This document shows positions 13,069-21,574 of a stretch of 24,459 nucleotides of DNA, one piece after another; the stretch's first letter is position 1; each line of letters opens with the position of its first letter. The DNA is from CAZXVW01 sp964644025 (lineage in GTDB: Bacteria > Acidobacteriota > Terriglobia > Bryobacterales > Bryobacteraceae). The translations under genes and the position numbers were made by a program. The notes under the pieces were generated by a model, which searched no databases, was not told the origin of the DNA, and saw nothing but the letters and a program-made list of their open reading frames with translations. Location of the stretch: contig CAZXVW010000045.1 of assembly GCA_964644025.1 (NCBI GenBank), positions 1 through 24,459 of the forward strand, given 5' to 3'.

Positions 13069-14463
13069 TCAGAGTTCCTTGACCGCGTGGATCAGGTCGT
13101 TGACCGCCTTCTTGCCGTCGGAGAAGAACATGAGGGTGTTGTCGGCTGCGAACAGCGGATTGGGGATTCCGGCGAAGCCCGGGCTAAGGCTCCGCTTGAT
13201 CACCACCACGGTGCGGGCCTTGTCGGCGTCGAGGATGGGCATGCCCGCGATCGGGGATTTCGGGTCGGTTCGCGCCACCGGGTTGACCACGTCGTTGGCG
13301 CCGATGACGATGGCCACGTCGGTATTCGTGAACTCAGGATTGATCTCGTCCATCTCCTTGAGCTGGTCATAGGGGACGTCGGCTTCGGCCAGCAGCACGT
13401 TCATGTGGCCGGGCATGCGCCCCGCCACAGGGTGAATCGCGTAAAGCACCTCCGTCCCCCGGGCCTCGAGCAGATTTGCCAACTGCTTGACGGCGTGCTG
13501 CGCCTGCGAGACCGCCATTCCGTAGCCGGGGACGAAGACCACGCGCCGGGCGTTCTCCAGCAGCATAGCGATCTCTTCGGCCGAGGCGGCTTTCACTTTG
13601 CCCGCGTAGATCGAGTCAGCGGTGGGCCCCTTCGCCACCGCTCGCGAGCCCACGCCGCCGAACAGCACGTTCGCCAGCGAGCGGTTCATCGCCTTGCACA
13701 TGATGTTGGTGAGGATCAGTCCGGATGCGCCCACCAGCGAGCCGGCAATGATGAGCATGTTGTTCGAGAGCACGAATCCGGTCGAGGCGGCGGCGATGCC
13801 CGAATAGGAGTTCAGCAGCGAGATTACCACCGGCATGTCGGCGCCGCCGATAGGGATCGTCGTCAGCACGCCGAGCACCGAGGCGATGCCGACCAGCACC
13901 CAGTAAAGCTCCGTTCGGGCGGGATCGATCACCAGCATCGCGCCTGCCGCCACTGCGGCGAGGGTCAGCAGGGCGTTCAAAGCGTGCTGGCCCCGGAACA
14001 GCACGGGATTGCCGGAGACGATCCCCTGAAGTTTGGCGTAGGCGATGAGACTGCCCCAGAAAGTAATGCCGCCGACCAGGCCGCTGAAGGCGGTGGCGAC
14101 GGTGAAATCGTTCGTCAGCGCCTGGCTGCGAGCGTGCACTTCGATGAGCGCCGCGCCGGCCACCAGGGCCGAGGCTCCTCCGCCGAAACCATTGAACAGG
14201 GCCACGAGCTGCGGCATTGCCGTCATCTGGATTTTCACGGCGACAAGGGCGCCGATGGCTCCGCCAACTACGATGCCGGCCAGGATGATCTCGTAGCTGA
14301 CGATGTTGCGGTCGAGCAAGGTCACCACCACGGCGATCAGCATCCCGAGCGCGCCGGTCAGGTTGCCGCGGACGGCAGTGCGCGGGTGGGAAAGTCCCTT
14401 CAGCCCGAGGATGAACAGCACCGCGGCCACCAGGTAGGCGAGATTGATCAGGGCGTTCGTCAT
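13069..14463 (-). CDS. pntB: NAD(P) transhydrogenase subunit beta
   Basis: 464 residues. It forms, with the two alpha parts, the proton-translocating transhydrogenase of the inner membrane that reduces NADP+ with NADH using the proton gradient. The first 260 residues hold about nine membrane helices (domain II), including IPIGGADMPVVISLLNSYSG (203-222). The rest is the NADP(H)-binding domain III, with GYGMAVSQAQ (313-322), AGRMPGHMNVLLAEADVPYD, IGANDVVNP and VVVIKRS. The position aligned with the proton-relay His91 of E. coli PntB is Asn91 (LVALFNGFGG), which is usual in three-subunit enzymes where a His of the alpha-2 subunit serves. It starts 3 bases after pntAb stops. Confidence 0.96.
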   Translation of the reverse strand: MTNALINLAYLVAAVLFILGLKGLSHPRTAVRGNLTGALGMLIAVVVTLLDRNIVSYEIILAGIVVGGAIGALVAVKIQMTAMPQLVALFNGFGGGASALVAGAALIEVHARSQALTNDFTVATAFSGLVGGITFWGSLIAYAKLQGIVSGNPVLFRGQHALNALLTLAAVAAGAMLVIDPARTELYWVLVGIASVLGVLTTIPIGGADMPVVISLLNSYSGIAAASTGFVLSNNMLIIAGSLVGASGLILTNIMCKAMNRSLANVLFGGVGSRAVAKGPTADSIYAGKVKAASAEEIAMLLENARRVVFVPGYGMAVSQAQHAVKQLANLLEARGTEVLYAIHPVAGRMPGHMNVLLAEADVPYDQLKEMDEINPEFTNTDVAIVIGANDVVNPVARTDPKSPIAGMPILDADKARTVVVIKRSLSPGFAGIPNPLFAADNTLMFFSDGKKAVNDLIHAVKEL

Positions 14464-14466
14464 GGC

Positions 14467-14745
14467 TTACTTCTTCCGGAACATTTCCAGCATGCGGTGG
14501 GTGACCAGGAAACCGCCGACGACGTTGATGGTGGCGAACACCACCGCCACGAAGCCCAGCGCCGTCGTCAGCGTGGTCTGCTGCGTGCCGGCCGACAGAA
14601 TGGCGCCCACCAACGTGATCCCGGAGATGGCGTTCGATCCCGACATCAGCGGCGTGTGCAGCGTGGGCGGGACCTTCGTGATCACTTCAAAGCCGACGAA
14701 GATCGCCAGCACGAATATGGTGATGGAGATGACAAGCGATTCCAT
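14467..14745 (-). CDS. pntAb: NAD(P) transhydrogenase subunit alpha, part 2 (membrane part)
   Basis: 92 residues with three membrane helices (about 5-23, 42-60, 62-85). It is the membrane domain that in E. coli is fused to the C-terminus of PntA, here a separate subunit. The conserved LHTPLMSGSNAISGI (29-43) carries His30, the likely proton-channel His of the three-subunit enzymes. The start codon comes 2 bases after the stop of pntAa, within CGGAGTAGCCATGG, so translation is coupled. Confidence 0.95.
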   Translation of the reverse strand: MESLVISITIFVLAIFVGFEVITKVPPTLHTPLMSGSNAISGITLVGAILSAGTQQTTLTTALGFVAVVFATINVVGGFLVTHRMLEMFRKK

Positions 14746-14747
14746 GG

Positions 14748-15914
14748 CTACTCCGTGGCGCCGCGAACCAGTTCCAAAATGCGCGGGTGAACCAGCTTCC
14801 CCTGCCGGGTCAGCAGGGTCTCGCGGATGATTTCGTCCTCCAAGTCCGGCGCGAATTCTCTCTCCTTTATCAGGTGCAAGAGGAACGTAGAAATATTACG
14901 GGCATACATCTGGCTGGCGTGAAATGGAACCGTGGCCGGCAAGTTCGTCGGCCCGAGAATCGTCACTCCATGGTCGCGAACCACCTCGTCCGGCCGGGTG
15001 AGTTCGCAGTTGCCGCCCCGCTCCGCAGCCAGGTCCACGATCACCGAACCGGCGCGCATGCCCGCCACCATCTCGCCGGTCACCAGCAGCGGCGCTTTCC
15101 TGCCGGGAACGGCGGCGGTGGTGATGACGACGTCGCATTCGGCCACCGCGCGGGTCATGAGTTCGCGCTGGCGCTGGTAGAAGGTGTCGTCTTGCGCTCT
15201 GGCGTAACCCCCCTTGTCCTCGGCTGCGGCGGTTTCCAGCGGCAGCTCCAGGAACTTCGCGCCGACGCTCTCCACCTGTTCCTTGACGGCGGGCCGGACG
15301 TCATAGGCCGCCACCACCGCGCCGAGCCGTCTGGCGGTGGCAATGGCCTGCAATCCGGCCACCCCGGCGCCAAGGACGAGCACCCGGGCCGGGGTGATGG
15401 TCCCCGCCGCGGTCATCAGCATGGGAAACATTCTGGGGAGATGAGTGGCGGCGAGCAACACGGCCTTGTAGCCGGCGATCGTGGCCATCGAGGACAGTGC
15501 ATCCATGCCTTGCGCGCGGGTGATCCGCGGCATCATTTCCATTGCGAAAGCCGTCACGCCGGCGGCCGCGATTTCCTTCACCGCTTCCGGCGAGGAAAGG
15601 GGATCGAAGAAGCCGATCACCGCCTGGCCGGCGCGCAGGAGCTCCAGATCCGCGCGTCCCGCCTCCCGGTTGGCGCCATAGGAGCGCACCTGGAGAAGGA
15701 CGTCGGCCGCGGCGAACACCTCGTCCCGCGAAGCCGCGATCCGCGCGCCCTTGCCGGCGTATTCCGGGTCGCCGTAGCCGGCCTCGGCGCCCGCCCCTGC
15801 TTCGACCAGGATTTCCGCCCCTGCCTGGATGAGCTTCGGCAGTGCAGCCGGCACCAGGGCCACGCGCCGCTCGCCCGGAAATGTTTCTTTCACTACCCCG
15901 ATCGTCAATGCCAT
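14748..15914 (-). CDS. pntAa: NAD(P) transhydrogenase subunit alpha, part 1 (NAD-binding)
   Basis: 388 residues of soluble domain I, which binds NAD(H) and passes hydride to the NADP-binding domain of PntB. Family landmarks are the start IGVVKETFPGERRVAL, the RSYGANREAG loop, MPRITRAQGMDALSSMATIAGY, the Rossmann fingerprint VLVLGAGVAGLQAI (about 182-195) with DVRPAVKEQVESVGAKF, and the mobile loop around YARAQDD. The length matches stand-alone alpha-1 subunits, not the 510-residue fused PntA. Alanine dehydrogenase is related but lacks the following membrane subunits. GGAGAA stands just before the ATG at 15914. It is the first gene of pntAa-pntAb-pntB. Confidence 0.96.
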   Translation of the reverse strand: MALTIGVVKETFPGERRVALVPAALPKLIQAGAEILVEAGAGAEAGYGDPEYAGKGARIAASRDEVFAAADVLLQVRSYGANREAGRADLELLRAGQAVIGFFDPLSSPEAVKEIAAAGVTAFAMEMMPRITRAQGMDALSSMATIAGYKAVLLAATHLPRMFPMLMTAAGTITPARVLVLGAGVAGLQAIATARRLGAVVAAYDVRPAVKEQVESVGAKFLELPLETAAAEDKGGYARAQDDTFYQRQRELMTRAVAECDVVITTAAVPGRKAPLLVTGEMVAGMRAGSVIVDLAAERGGNCELTRPDEVVRDHGVTILGPTNLPATVPFHASQMYARNISTFLLHLIKEREFAPDLEDEIIRETLLTRQGKLVHPRILELVRGATE

Positions 15915-15935
15915 ATTTCTCCGGCGAAAAGATCA

Positions 15936-15963
15936 CTTCTATTGATGCTCACTACGCCGTTAA
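15936..15963 (-). promoter_or_regulatory. pntAa: Weak predicted promoter of the pnt operon
   Basis: On the minus strand TTAACG (15958-15963; 4 of 6) is followed after 16 bases by TAGAAG (15936-15941; 4 of 6), ending 21 bases before the pntAa start. Spacing and position are right but both boxes are imperfect. Confidence 0.25.
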
Positions 15964-16098
15964 CGACTCAGCCTGCTACATCCCAGATGATCGAGGGGCC
16001 ACATCCCCCGCCCCTTCCAGTACGGAACCGTGTGCCGATGCGGTCGATGGATACGGCATCATTAGACCATGGCGCGGCGAGATAGGCAAGAAATGAAC

Positions 16099-16112
16099 GA
16101 TCGCACGCGATC
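16099..16112 (-). terminator. Short hairpin after the OmpA-family gene
   Basis: GATCGC/GCGATC, a 6-bp perfect stem with a 2-base centre, followed on the minus strand by T-rich GTTCATTTCTT, 11 bases past the stop codon. A weak intrinsic-terminator candidate. Confidence 0.3.
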
Positions 16113-16123
16113 AGCGCCGCGCA

Positions 16124-16984
16124 TCAACGGGCTACCGTCTTCTGGTAGTGGATGATAGTGTCCACGATGCCGATTTCGACGCGGCGGTTCTTGGCGCGGG
16201 CTTCGCGGGTCTTGGCCTTCACCAGCGGTTGCTTCTTGCCGAAACCGTGGATGGTGATCACCTCGGGAGGGATGCCGGCCTTCACCAGGTAGTCGCGGAC
16301 CGCCTTGGCTCGCCGCACGGACAAGGCCTGGTTATATTCGTCGGTGCCGATGTCGTCGGTATGGCCGTCAATGAAGAGGCGGTAGCCTTCCGAAGCCAGC
16401 AGGACACCGGCGATGCGGCTGAGCGTCTCCTTGTCCTCAGGCCGGATGACGGCCTTGTCGAAATCGAACCGTAAATGATCGCTGCTCAGCGTCACCACCA
16501 TCCCGGAGGGAGTCCGCCGCGTCGGAGCAATGCGGTTGAGCGCCTGCTGCATGCGGTCCAGTTCCGCCTCGCGCCGCCGGCGGATTTCCTCCAGTTCCTG
16601 GCGGGTTTTCTGCGTCTCGGCACGGGCCAGGTTTGCCTGCCGCAGCGCTGCCTCCTTCTGCGCGGCAGCCTGCTCGGCCTGCTGCTCGGCCTGGCGCCGG
16701 GCCTCGTCGGCTTGTTCGGCCTGCTGCTCGGCCTGCGAGGCTCTCTGGCGGGCCTGGCGGGCGCGTTCGATCGCCAGTTCCAGTTCGCGGGAATATTGCC
16801 GCAGCCGCTCGTTCACCTCCGCCGCCCGCTTTTCCGAAGCAGCCAGCTCGCGGCTCAGTTCCCGCATCCGGGTGCCGGTGTACCAGACCAGTGCGCCGAT
16901 CACCGCCAGAATCGCCAGCAAGGCGACGAGGCGCAGGGTGGAACCGCCTCGGTCTGGTCTGGTCCTTTCGGCGAATGTCCGCAT
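16124..16984 (-). CDS. OmpA-family peptidoglycan-binding protein with membrane anchor and coiled coil
   Basis: 286 residues in three parts: a single membrane helix near the N-terminus (about 17-35, LRLVALLAILAVIGALVWY) preceded by basic residues; a long Gln/Ala/Glu/Arg coiled coil (about 40-150) with imperfect copies of EQQAEQADEARRQAEQQ; and a C-terminal OmpA domain (about 165-275). The OmpA domain shows FDFDKAVIRPEDKETL, IDGHTDDIGTDEYNQALSVR and NRRVEIGI, with the Asp and Arg that bind diaminopimelate. The protein would span from inner membrane to the peptidoglycan layer, as a stalk tethered to the cell wall. The start has AGGAG 6 bases upstream. Neighbours give no specific partner; it stands alone on its strand between pntAa and the symporter. 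Confidence 0.88.
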   Translation of the reverse strand: MRTFAERTRPDRGGSTLRLVALLAILAVIGALVWYTGTRMRELSRELAASEKRAAEVNERLRQYSRELELAIERARQARQRASQAEQQAEQADEARRQAEQQAEQAAAQKEAALRQANLARAETQKTRQELEEIRRRREAELDRMQQALNRIAPTRRTPSGMVVTLSSDHLRFDFDKAVIRPEDKETLSRIAGVLLASEGYRLFIDGHTDDIGTDEYNQALSVRRAKAVRDYLVKAGIPPEVITIHGFGKKQPLVKAKTREARAKNRRVEIGIVDTIIHYQKTVAR

Positions 16985-17193
16985 ATCAGGCTCCTGTCTT
17001 CATTTTCCCACGTCCCGATATGGGGCGAATCCGCTGTAGCTCGAGACCTGCCGGCGGAGACCAGTGAGGCAGGACCGCAGCCCGGCCGGTGGGACGCTAC
17101 GGGACCAATGATGATATCCTGCGGTGATCAGGACGGACAAGCGGCCCGGCCGCCGCACAGATCAGGCCGGAAGCCCGGGAACACGGACTCGAA

Positions 17194-18573
17194 ATGCTCG
17201 AAACAATCACTTCCGTTAACCAGACAGTGAACACGTTCATCTGGGGCGTCCCGATGATGGTGCTCCTGATGGGCGTGGGTGTGTTGCTGACCATCTTGAC
17301 CAAGGGCATCCAGTTCCGGAAGCTTCCGTTTGCTTTCCAGGAAGTCCTCGGCAAGCTGTTCCGCGCCAGTGAAGGCGAGGGAACGGTGAGGCCGTTCCAG
17401 GCGCTGGCGACGGCGCTGGCCTCCACGGTGGGCGTGGGTAACATCGCCGGCGTTTCCACGGCGATCTTCCTTGGCGGTCCGGGGGCGCTGTTCTGGCTGA
17501 TGGTCTCTGGTCTGCTCGGCATGAGCACGAAGTTCGCCGAGATCGCGATCGCCCTGAATTACCGGGAGCGGGACGCCGGCGGAACGATGCGCGGCGGGGC
17601 GATGTACGTGCTGAAGAAGGGTCTCCGGATGCCCTGGCTGGGCGCTGTCTTCGCCCTGCTGACGGCGGTGGCCGGTTTCGGACTGGGGAACATGGTGCAG
17701 GCGAACTCGGTCGCCGACGCGATGCGGGCGAGTTTCGGCGTGGCGCCATGGATCAGCGGACTCTTCCTGGTGGCGCTCACCGCGATGGTGGTGCTGGGCG
17801 GCATCCGGCGCATTGCCGAGGTGACGCAGTTCCTGGTGCCGTTCATGTGCCTGCTATACCTGGCCGGCGGGCTGATCGTGCTGGCGCGGTACGCGGGAGC
17901 AGTTCCGGAGGTGATCCGGCTGATTCTCGAATCGGCCTTTACCGGCCAGGCGGCCGTGGGCGGCTTCGCCGGCGCCACCGCCAGGAGCGCCCTGAGCTAC
18001 GGCATCAAGCGCGGGTTGTTCTCCAATGAAGCGGGGCTCGGCAGCGCGCCCATGGTGCACAGCTCGGCGGTCACGGATCATCCCATCCGGCAGGCCAGTT
18101 ACGGAATCTTCGAGGTTTTCGTCGACACCCTGATGGTTTGCATGCTCACCGGTTTCGTGGTGCTGGCTACCGGCGCCTGGCAGAGCGGGGAAAACGGGGC
18201 CGCGCTCTCGGCACGGGCGTTCGCCATCGGGCTGCCGGGCGAATGGGGCCATTTGACGGTGAGCCTGAGCATCATGGCCTTCGCTTTCTCCACGATCATC
18301 GGCTGGGCCTACTATGGCGAGACGGCGATCACGTACCTGTTCGGGGCCAAAGCGACCCTTCCTTACCGGCTGGCCTGGACGGGCTTCGTCTACTTGGGCG
18401 CTATCGGGAGCCTCCGCCTGATCTGGGATGTCGCCGACACGCTGAACGGCCTGATGGCCATCCCGAACCTGATCGGCGTGCTCGGCTCGCTGGGCGTGCT
18501 GCTGCGGCTGATCCGGGAATTCTTCGGCGACCGCAACGGCCCAAGCACGGCGTCGTTCCGGCCGCACCAGTGA
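17194..18573 (+). CDS. Alanine/glycine:cation symporter (AGCS family)
   Basis: 459 residues with about 10-11 membrane helices, imports alanine or glycine with Na+ through the inner membrane. Family hallmarks: FQALATALASTVGVGNIAGV (about 68-87), the signature GGPGALFWLMVSGLLGMSTKFAE (94-116), GGAMYVLKKGL, SYGIKRGLFSNEAGLGSAPM (about 268-287) and the closing SIMAFAFSTIIGWAYYGE. Length is typical. The ribosome site before ATG 17194 is poor. The 209-bp upstream region shows an imperfect CCTGCC/GGCAGG pair but not the conserved core of a glycine riboswitch. Convergent to the sulfatase gene. Amino-acid preference between Ala and Gly cannot be settled from sequence. Confidence 0.95.
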   Translation: MLETITSVNQTVNTFIWGVPMMVLLMGVGVLLTILTKGIQFRKLPFAFQEVLGKLFRASEGEGTVRPFQALATALASTVGVGNIAGVSTAIFLGGPGALFWLMVSGLLGMSTKFAEIAIALNYRERDAGGTMRGGAMYVLKKGLRMPWLGAVFALLTAVAGFGLGNMVQANSVADAMRASFGVAPWISGLFLVALTAMVVLGGIRRIAEVTQFLVPFMCLLYLAGGLIVLARYAGAVPEVIRLILESAFTGQAAVGGFAGATARSALSYGIKRGLFSNEAGLGSAPMVHSSAVTDHPIRQASYGIFEVFVDTLMVCMLTGFVVLATGAWQSGENGAALSARAFAIGLPGEWGHLTVSLSIMAFAFSTIIGWAYYGETAITYLFGAKATLPYRLAWTGFVYLGAIGSLRLIWDVADTLNGLMAIPNLIGVLGSLGVLLRLIREFFGDRNGPSTASFRPHQ

Positions 18574-18603
18574 CTCACTCCGCCCCGGCCGGCCCGCTGG
18601 TCA

Positions 18604-18647
18604 CGGCGGCAGCCGCCGGCTCTCGCCGCAAGCCGCGAGCTACCGGC
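18604..18647. terminator. Strong GC-rich hairpins at the convergent symporter/sulfatase junction
   Basis: CGGCGG-CAG-CCGCCG (18604-18618) overlaps a larger stem made of GCCGG + CTCGC (18615-18626) pairing with GCGAG + CCGGC (18635-18647) across a small internal loop. The two are mutually exclusive. They overlap the sulfatase stop codon and sit between convergent genes, but no T-run follows. Confidence 0.35.
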
Positions 18648-20112
18648 TGCGGCCGCGGGTGACTAACGTCTCTAATTCCGATTCCAGGCGGCGCGCGATG
18701 TCCGGATGGCTGTCGATGACGTCACGCCGCTCGGAGATATCCTGCGTCATGTCGAAGAGGCGGTAGGGCGTTCCGAACGCCGTCCCCTTAGGCTTCTCCC
18801 GCCCGCCGGAGCCGTTGCCCAGCACCAATTTCCATTTTCCGTCGCGAATGGCGAACATCCCGCCGCCGGAATGGTGCACCACCGGAGCACGCGGCTTCCG
18901 CCAGGTTCCGCCTTCCAGGATCGGCAGGATGCTGAAGCTGTCCTCGGCGGCGTTGTCGGGTAGTTTCGCTCCGACGATTTCCGCGGCGGTGGCGAAGAAA
19001 TCGGTCAGGCAAATGGTTTCCGAGGAACGCGCGCCCGGCTTGATCCGTCCCGGCCAGCGGGCGAAGAACGGCACGTGGTGACCCGCCTCCCAGATATCGG
19101 CCTTGGTGCCGCGGAAGACATAGTTCGCGCGGTGATGGTCGGCCCGGAAAGCCTGGATCGAGGGGTCCGAGACGTGGTCGGGCGCGTTCGGATCATCCAA
19201 GCGATACATGTAGGAGCCGTTGTCGCTGGTGTAAATAACCAGCGTGTTATCGCGAATCCCGGCCGCATCGATCGCTTTCAGCACCTGCCCGACGGTCCAG
19301 TCGACCTGCACGATGAAGTCGCCGTAAGGACCGAGGTCGGTCTTGCCGCGGAACCGCGGATGGGGCAGAACCGGTTTGTGGGGCGCCGACATTGCAAAGT
19401 AGAGGAAGAAGGGCTCGCCCGTCCTGGCGCGCCACTCGATGTAGCCCTCCACCTGCTTCAGCAAATCGTCCAGGCAATCTTGAAACACCAAGTTCGGCGC
19501 GCGGGGTCCCTTCCGGACGAATGCCGGGAATTTCTGAGCCGGCTGCGTGATCGAAGGGAACCGGGTGATGATTCCATTCCGGATGAAGACGTAAGGCGGA
19601 AAGTCGAGCGATGCCGGAATGATATAGGAGAAGTCGAAGCCGCGGGTGTTGGGGCTGTCAGCCACGGGCTGATGAAAATCGAATTCTCCGTTGGCGTCCT
19701 TTGCGAACCCGAGGCCGAGGTGCCACTTGCCCACCACGCCGGTGTAGTAGCCGTTGTTGTGCAGCAGCGTGGCGACGGTCGGCCGGTCCCGGTCGATCAG
19801 CGGCGTGCTGTAGCCGTTCAGCACCCCGCGCTTCAGGCGGCTCCGCCAGCAATACCGGCCGGTGACCAGTCCGTACCGGGTCGGCGTGCAGACCGCCGAA
19901 GGCGTGTGGGCATCGGTGAAGGTCATGCCCTCGGAAGCCAGACGGTCGAGGTTCGGCGTGGGGATGGTGGATTTCGGGTTGATCGCGTGCACGTCCCCGT
20001 AGCCCATGTCGTCGGCCAGGATGAAAACAATATTCGGCGGCCCGGAAGCTGCCCGCGCCAACGCGGCCAGGCTGACCGATGCAAGGATGATCAATAGAGC
20101 TGTTCGTTTCAT
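18640..20112 (-). CDS. Secreted arylsulfatase (type I, formylglycine-dependent)
   Basis: 490 residues. The signal peptide is MKRTALLIILASVSLAALAR. The alkaline-phosphatase-like fold has the metal-binding IVFILADDMGYGD (Asp34, Asp35), the maturation motif Cys75-Thr-Pro-Thr-Arg79 in which Cys is oxidised to formylglycine, GVVGKWHLG (Lys and His of the active site) and YTSDNGSY (Asp and Asn metal ligands). The Ser of the common C-x-P-S-R is Thr here, which still fits C-x-P-x-R. It hydrolyses sulfate esters of aryl compounds or glycans in the periplasm or outside the cell. Start ATG 20112 is preferred over TTG 20151 because it begins the signal peptide. Its start lies 44 bases from that of the divergent aminotransferase, with AT-rich DNA between. 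Activity needs a formylglycine-generating enzyme not seen here. Confidence 0.95.
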   Translation of the reverse strand: MKRTALLIILASVSLAALARAASGPPNIVFILADDMGYGDVHAINPKSTIPTPNLDRLASEGMTFTDAHTPSAVCTPTRYGLVTGRYCWRSRLKRGVLNGYSTPLIDRDRPTVATLLHNNGYYTGVVGKWHLGLGFAKDANGEFDFHQPVADSPNTRGFDFSYIIPASLDFPPYVFIRNGIITRFPSITQPAQKFPAFVRKGPRAPNLVFQDCLDDLLKQVEGYIEWRARTGEPFFLYFAMSAPHKPVLPHPRFRGKTDLGPYGDFIVQVDWTVGQVLKAIDAAGIRDNTLVIYTSDNGSYMYRLDDPNAPDHVSDPSIQAFRADHHRANYVFRGTKADIWEAGHHVPFFARWPGRIKPGARSSETICLTDFFATAAEIVGAKLPDNAAEDSFSILPILEGGTWRKPRAPVVHHSGGGMFAIRDGKWKLVLGNGSGGREKPKGTAFGTPYRLFDMTQDISERRDVIDSHPDIARRLESELETLVTRGRSR

Positions 20113-20156
20113 TCTCAAGGCACCTGTGACTATATTGTAATTGGACAACAAGATCG
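20113..20156. promoter_or_regulatory. 44-bp AT-rich divergent promoter region
   Basis: The only AT-rich patch around contains TATATTGTAATTGGACAAC; TGTAAT on the plus strand and TACAAT on the minus strand resemble -10 boxes in overlapping positions. No convincing -35 boxes were found, so opposing transcription start sites are inferred from the layout. Confidence 0.3.
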
Positions 20157-21551
20157 ATGAGTGAACCGAAGCTCAGTTCGCCACCGGGCCGCGGCGATCC
20201 GGAAGGGTGGGAGACAACGCGCCTGTCGGCCTACGGACGCGCCTCGACAGTCCCTTCCCCGGTGAACCGGATGATGGCGGCCTTCGCCAGCGATTTTCGC
20301 GACGGGGTGGACATCAACCTCGGCGTCGGCTACGTCAACGAAAAAACGATTCCCACCGCACGGTTCCGGGCAGCCCTGGAAGCCGTGATCGCGGACCCGG
20401 CGAAATACCGGCAGGCATTCAACTACGGCGGCCCGGAAGGCTCGGCCAATCTCATTGCTTCCCTCCGCCGGTTTCTCATCGCCCGGGGCGCCGAGGAGGA
20501 AGCGCTGCAGCGGAACCGGATCATTATTGGACCGTGCGGCGCCACGAGCGTTCTCGAGGCTCTGGCCGAGGTGCTGGCCCCGGGCATCGTCATCACCTCC
20601 GACCCGATGTACTACATCTATTCCAGCACCCTGGAGCGCAAGGGTTTCCAGGTGCTCGCCGTGCCGGAAGACGAGGAAGGGATCGATCCGGCGGCCCTTG
20701 ATCGCAAGCTGCACGATCTTGGCGAGCGCGCCGGCGAGATCGCCTTCTTCTATGTGGTCACGGTCAACAACCCCTCTTGCACCGTCTTGTCGAACGCCCG
20801 CCGCCGTGCGTTGCTGAAGGTGGTCACCAGGCTCTCGCGGCGCCAGAAAAGGCGGATTCCCATCGTCTTCGACCTGGCCTATGAGTTGCTTTTGCACGAT
20901 CCGGAGGCGGAACCTTTCCGGTCGGTTGTGGCCGAGGATGAACTCGGAATCGTCTATGAGGTGGGCACGCTGTCGAAAGTGCTGGCGCCGGCGCTGCGGA
21001 TCGGCTACCTGCTGGGCCCGGACGGTGACTTGATGAACGCCGTGGTTCAGAAGACCAGCGACGCCGGTTTCAGCGCGCCTCTGTTCGCTCAGGAGATAGC
21101 CAGCTATCTGCTCGATCACGGAGTAGAAGAACAGTTGCGCGCCGTGAATGCCGGCTATCGGGAAAAGGCGCTGGCGGTGAAACGCGGCATCGAGGAACGG
21201 CTTGGGGAATTCGTCGGGACCTGCCGCGGGGGCCGCGCAGGTTTCTATTACTACCTGACCCTGAACGGCATCGAGACCCACCCGCGCTCGGCATTCTTCC
21301 AGTACCTGACGCGGACCACCGGCGATCCGGCCATCGACGGCCCGCCGGCGGACCTCAACCCGCGCGTCATCTATATTCCCGGCACCTACTGCGTCCACCC
21401 GCGCGGCGATCTCGTCGCCCGGGGCCGGCGTCAGCTTCGAATCTCTTACGCGTTCGAGGAAACCGATACCATTCTCGCTGCTCTCTCACTGATGCGGGAG
21501 GCGGCGGAGTTCGCCGCCGGCACCAAGGCTGCGGCGCCGTCCGGCCGCTGA
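20157..21551 (+). CDS. PLP-dependent aminotransferase, class I/II (fold type I)
   Basis: 464 residues of cytoplasmic fold-type I aminotransferase. PLP-binding residues can be followed: FNYGGPEGSANLIASLRRF (substrate entry), GPCGATSVLEALAEVL (phosphate-binding turn), Asn204-Asn205-Pro206 (VTVNNPSC), Asp239 plus Tyr242 (FDLAYELLL), the Schiff-base Lys274 in TLSKVLAPALRIGY with Arg281, and late RQLRISYAFEE. It resembles the 2-aminoadipate/LysN and MocR-like C-terminal group rather than aspartate aminotransferase. There is no DNA-binding domain. ATG 20157 is 44 bases from the divergent sulfatase start, and the BNR_4 gene follows after 23 bases, which suggests co-transcription. The amino donor cannot be named. 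Confidence 0.92.
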   Translation: MSEPKLSSPPGRGDPEGWETTRLSAYGRASTVPSPVNRMMAAFASDFRDGVDINLGVGYVNEKTIPTARFRAALEAVIADPAKYRQAFNYGGPEGSANLIASLRRFLIARGAEEEALQRNRIIIGPCGATSVLEALAEVLAPGIVITSDPMYYIYSSTLERKGFQVLAVPEDEEGIDPAALDRKLHDLGERAGEIAFFYVVTVNNPSCTVLSNARRRALLKVVTRLSRRQKRRIPIVFDLAYELLLHDPEAEPFRSVVAEDELGIVYEVGTLSKVLAPALRIGYLLGPDGDLMNAVVQKTSDAGFSAPLFAQEIASYLLDHGVEEQLRAVNAGYREKALAVKRGIEERLGEFVGTCRGGRAGFYYYLTLNGIETHPRSAFFQYLTRTTGDPAIDGPPADLNPRVIYIPGTYCVHPRGDLVARGRRQLRISYAFEETDTILAALSLMREAAEFAAGTKAAAPSGR

Positions 21552-21574
21552 AAAAGATATTTTGGAACAGGATT

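Noticed and set aside
10977..13082. Long plus-strand frame across the gap (701 codons)
   Set aside because: It contains the 100 N block and continues on the strand opposite the PIG-L gene; only the part to 12233 is real.
12994..14790. 598-codon plus-strand frame opposite pntB/pntAb
   Set aside because: Composition dominated by His, Arg, Gln and Gly, antisense to highly conserved transhydrogenase genes.
16985..17193. Glycine riboswitch ahead of the AGCS symporter
   Set aside because: The conserved aptamer core could not be found; only a short imperfect inverted repeat is present.
20130..21398. Minus-strand frame opposite the aminotransferase
   Set aside because: Antisense shadow with no recognisable domain; the aminotransferase on the other strand has all PLP motifs.
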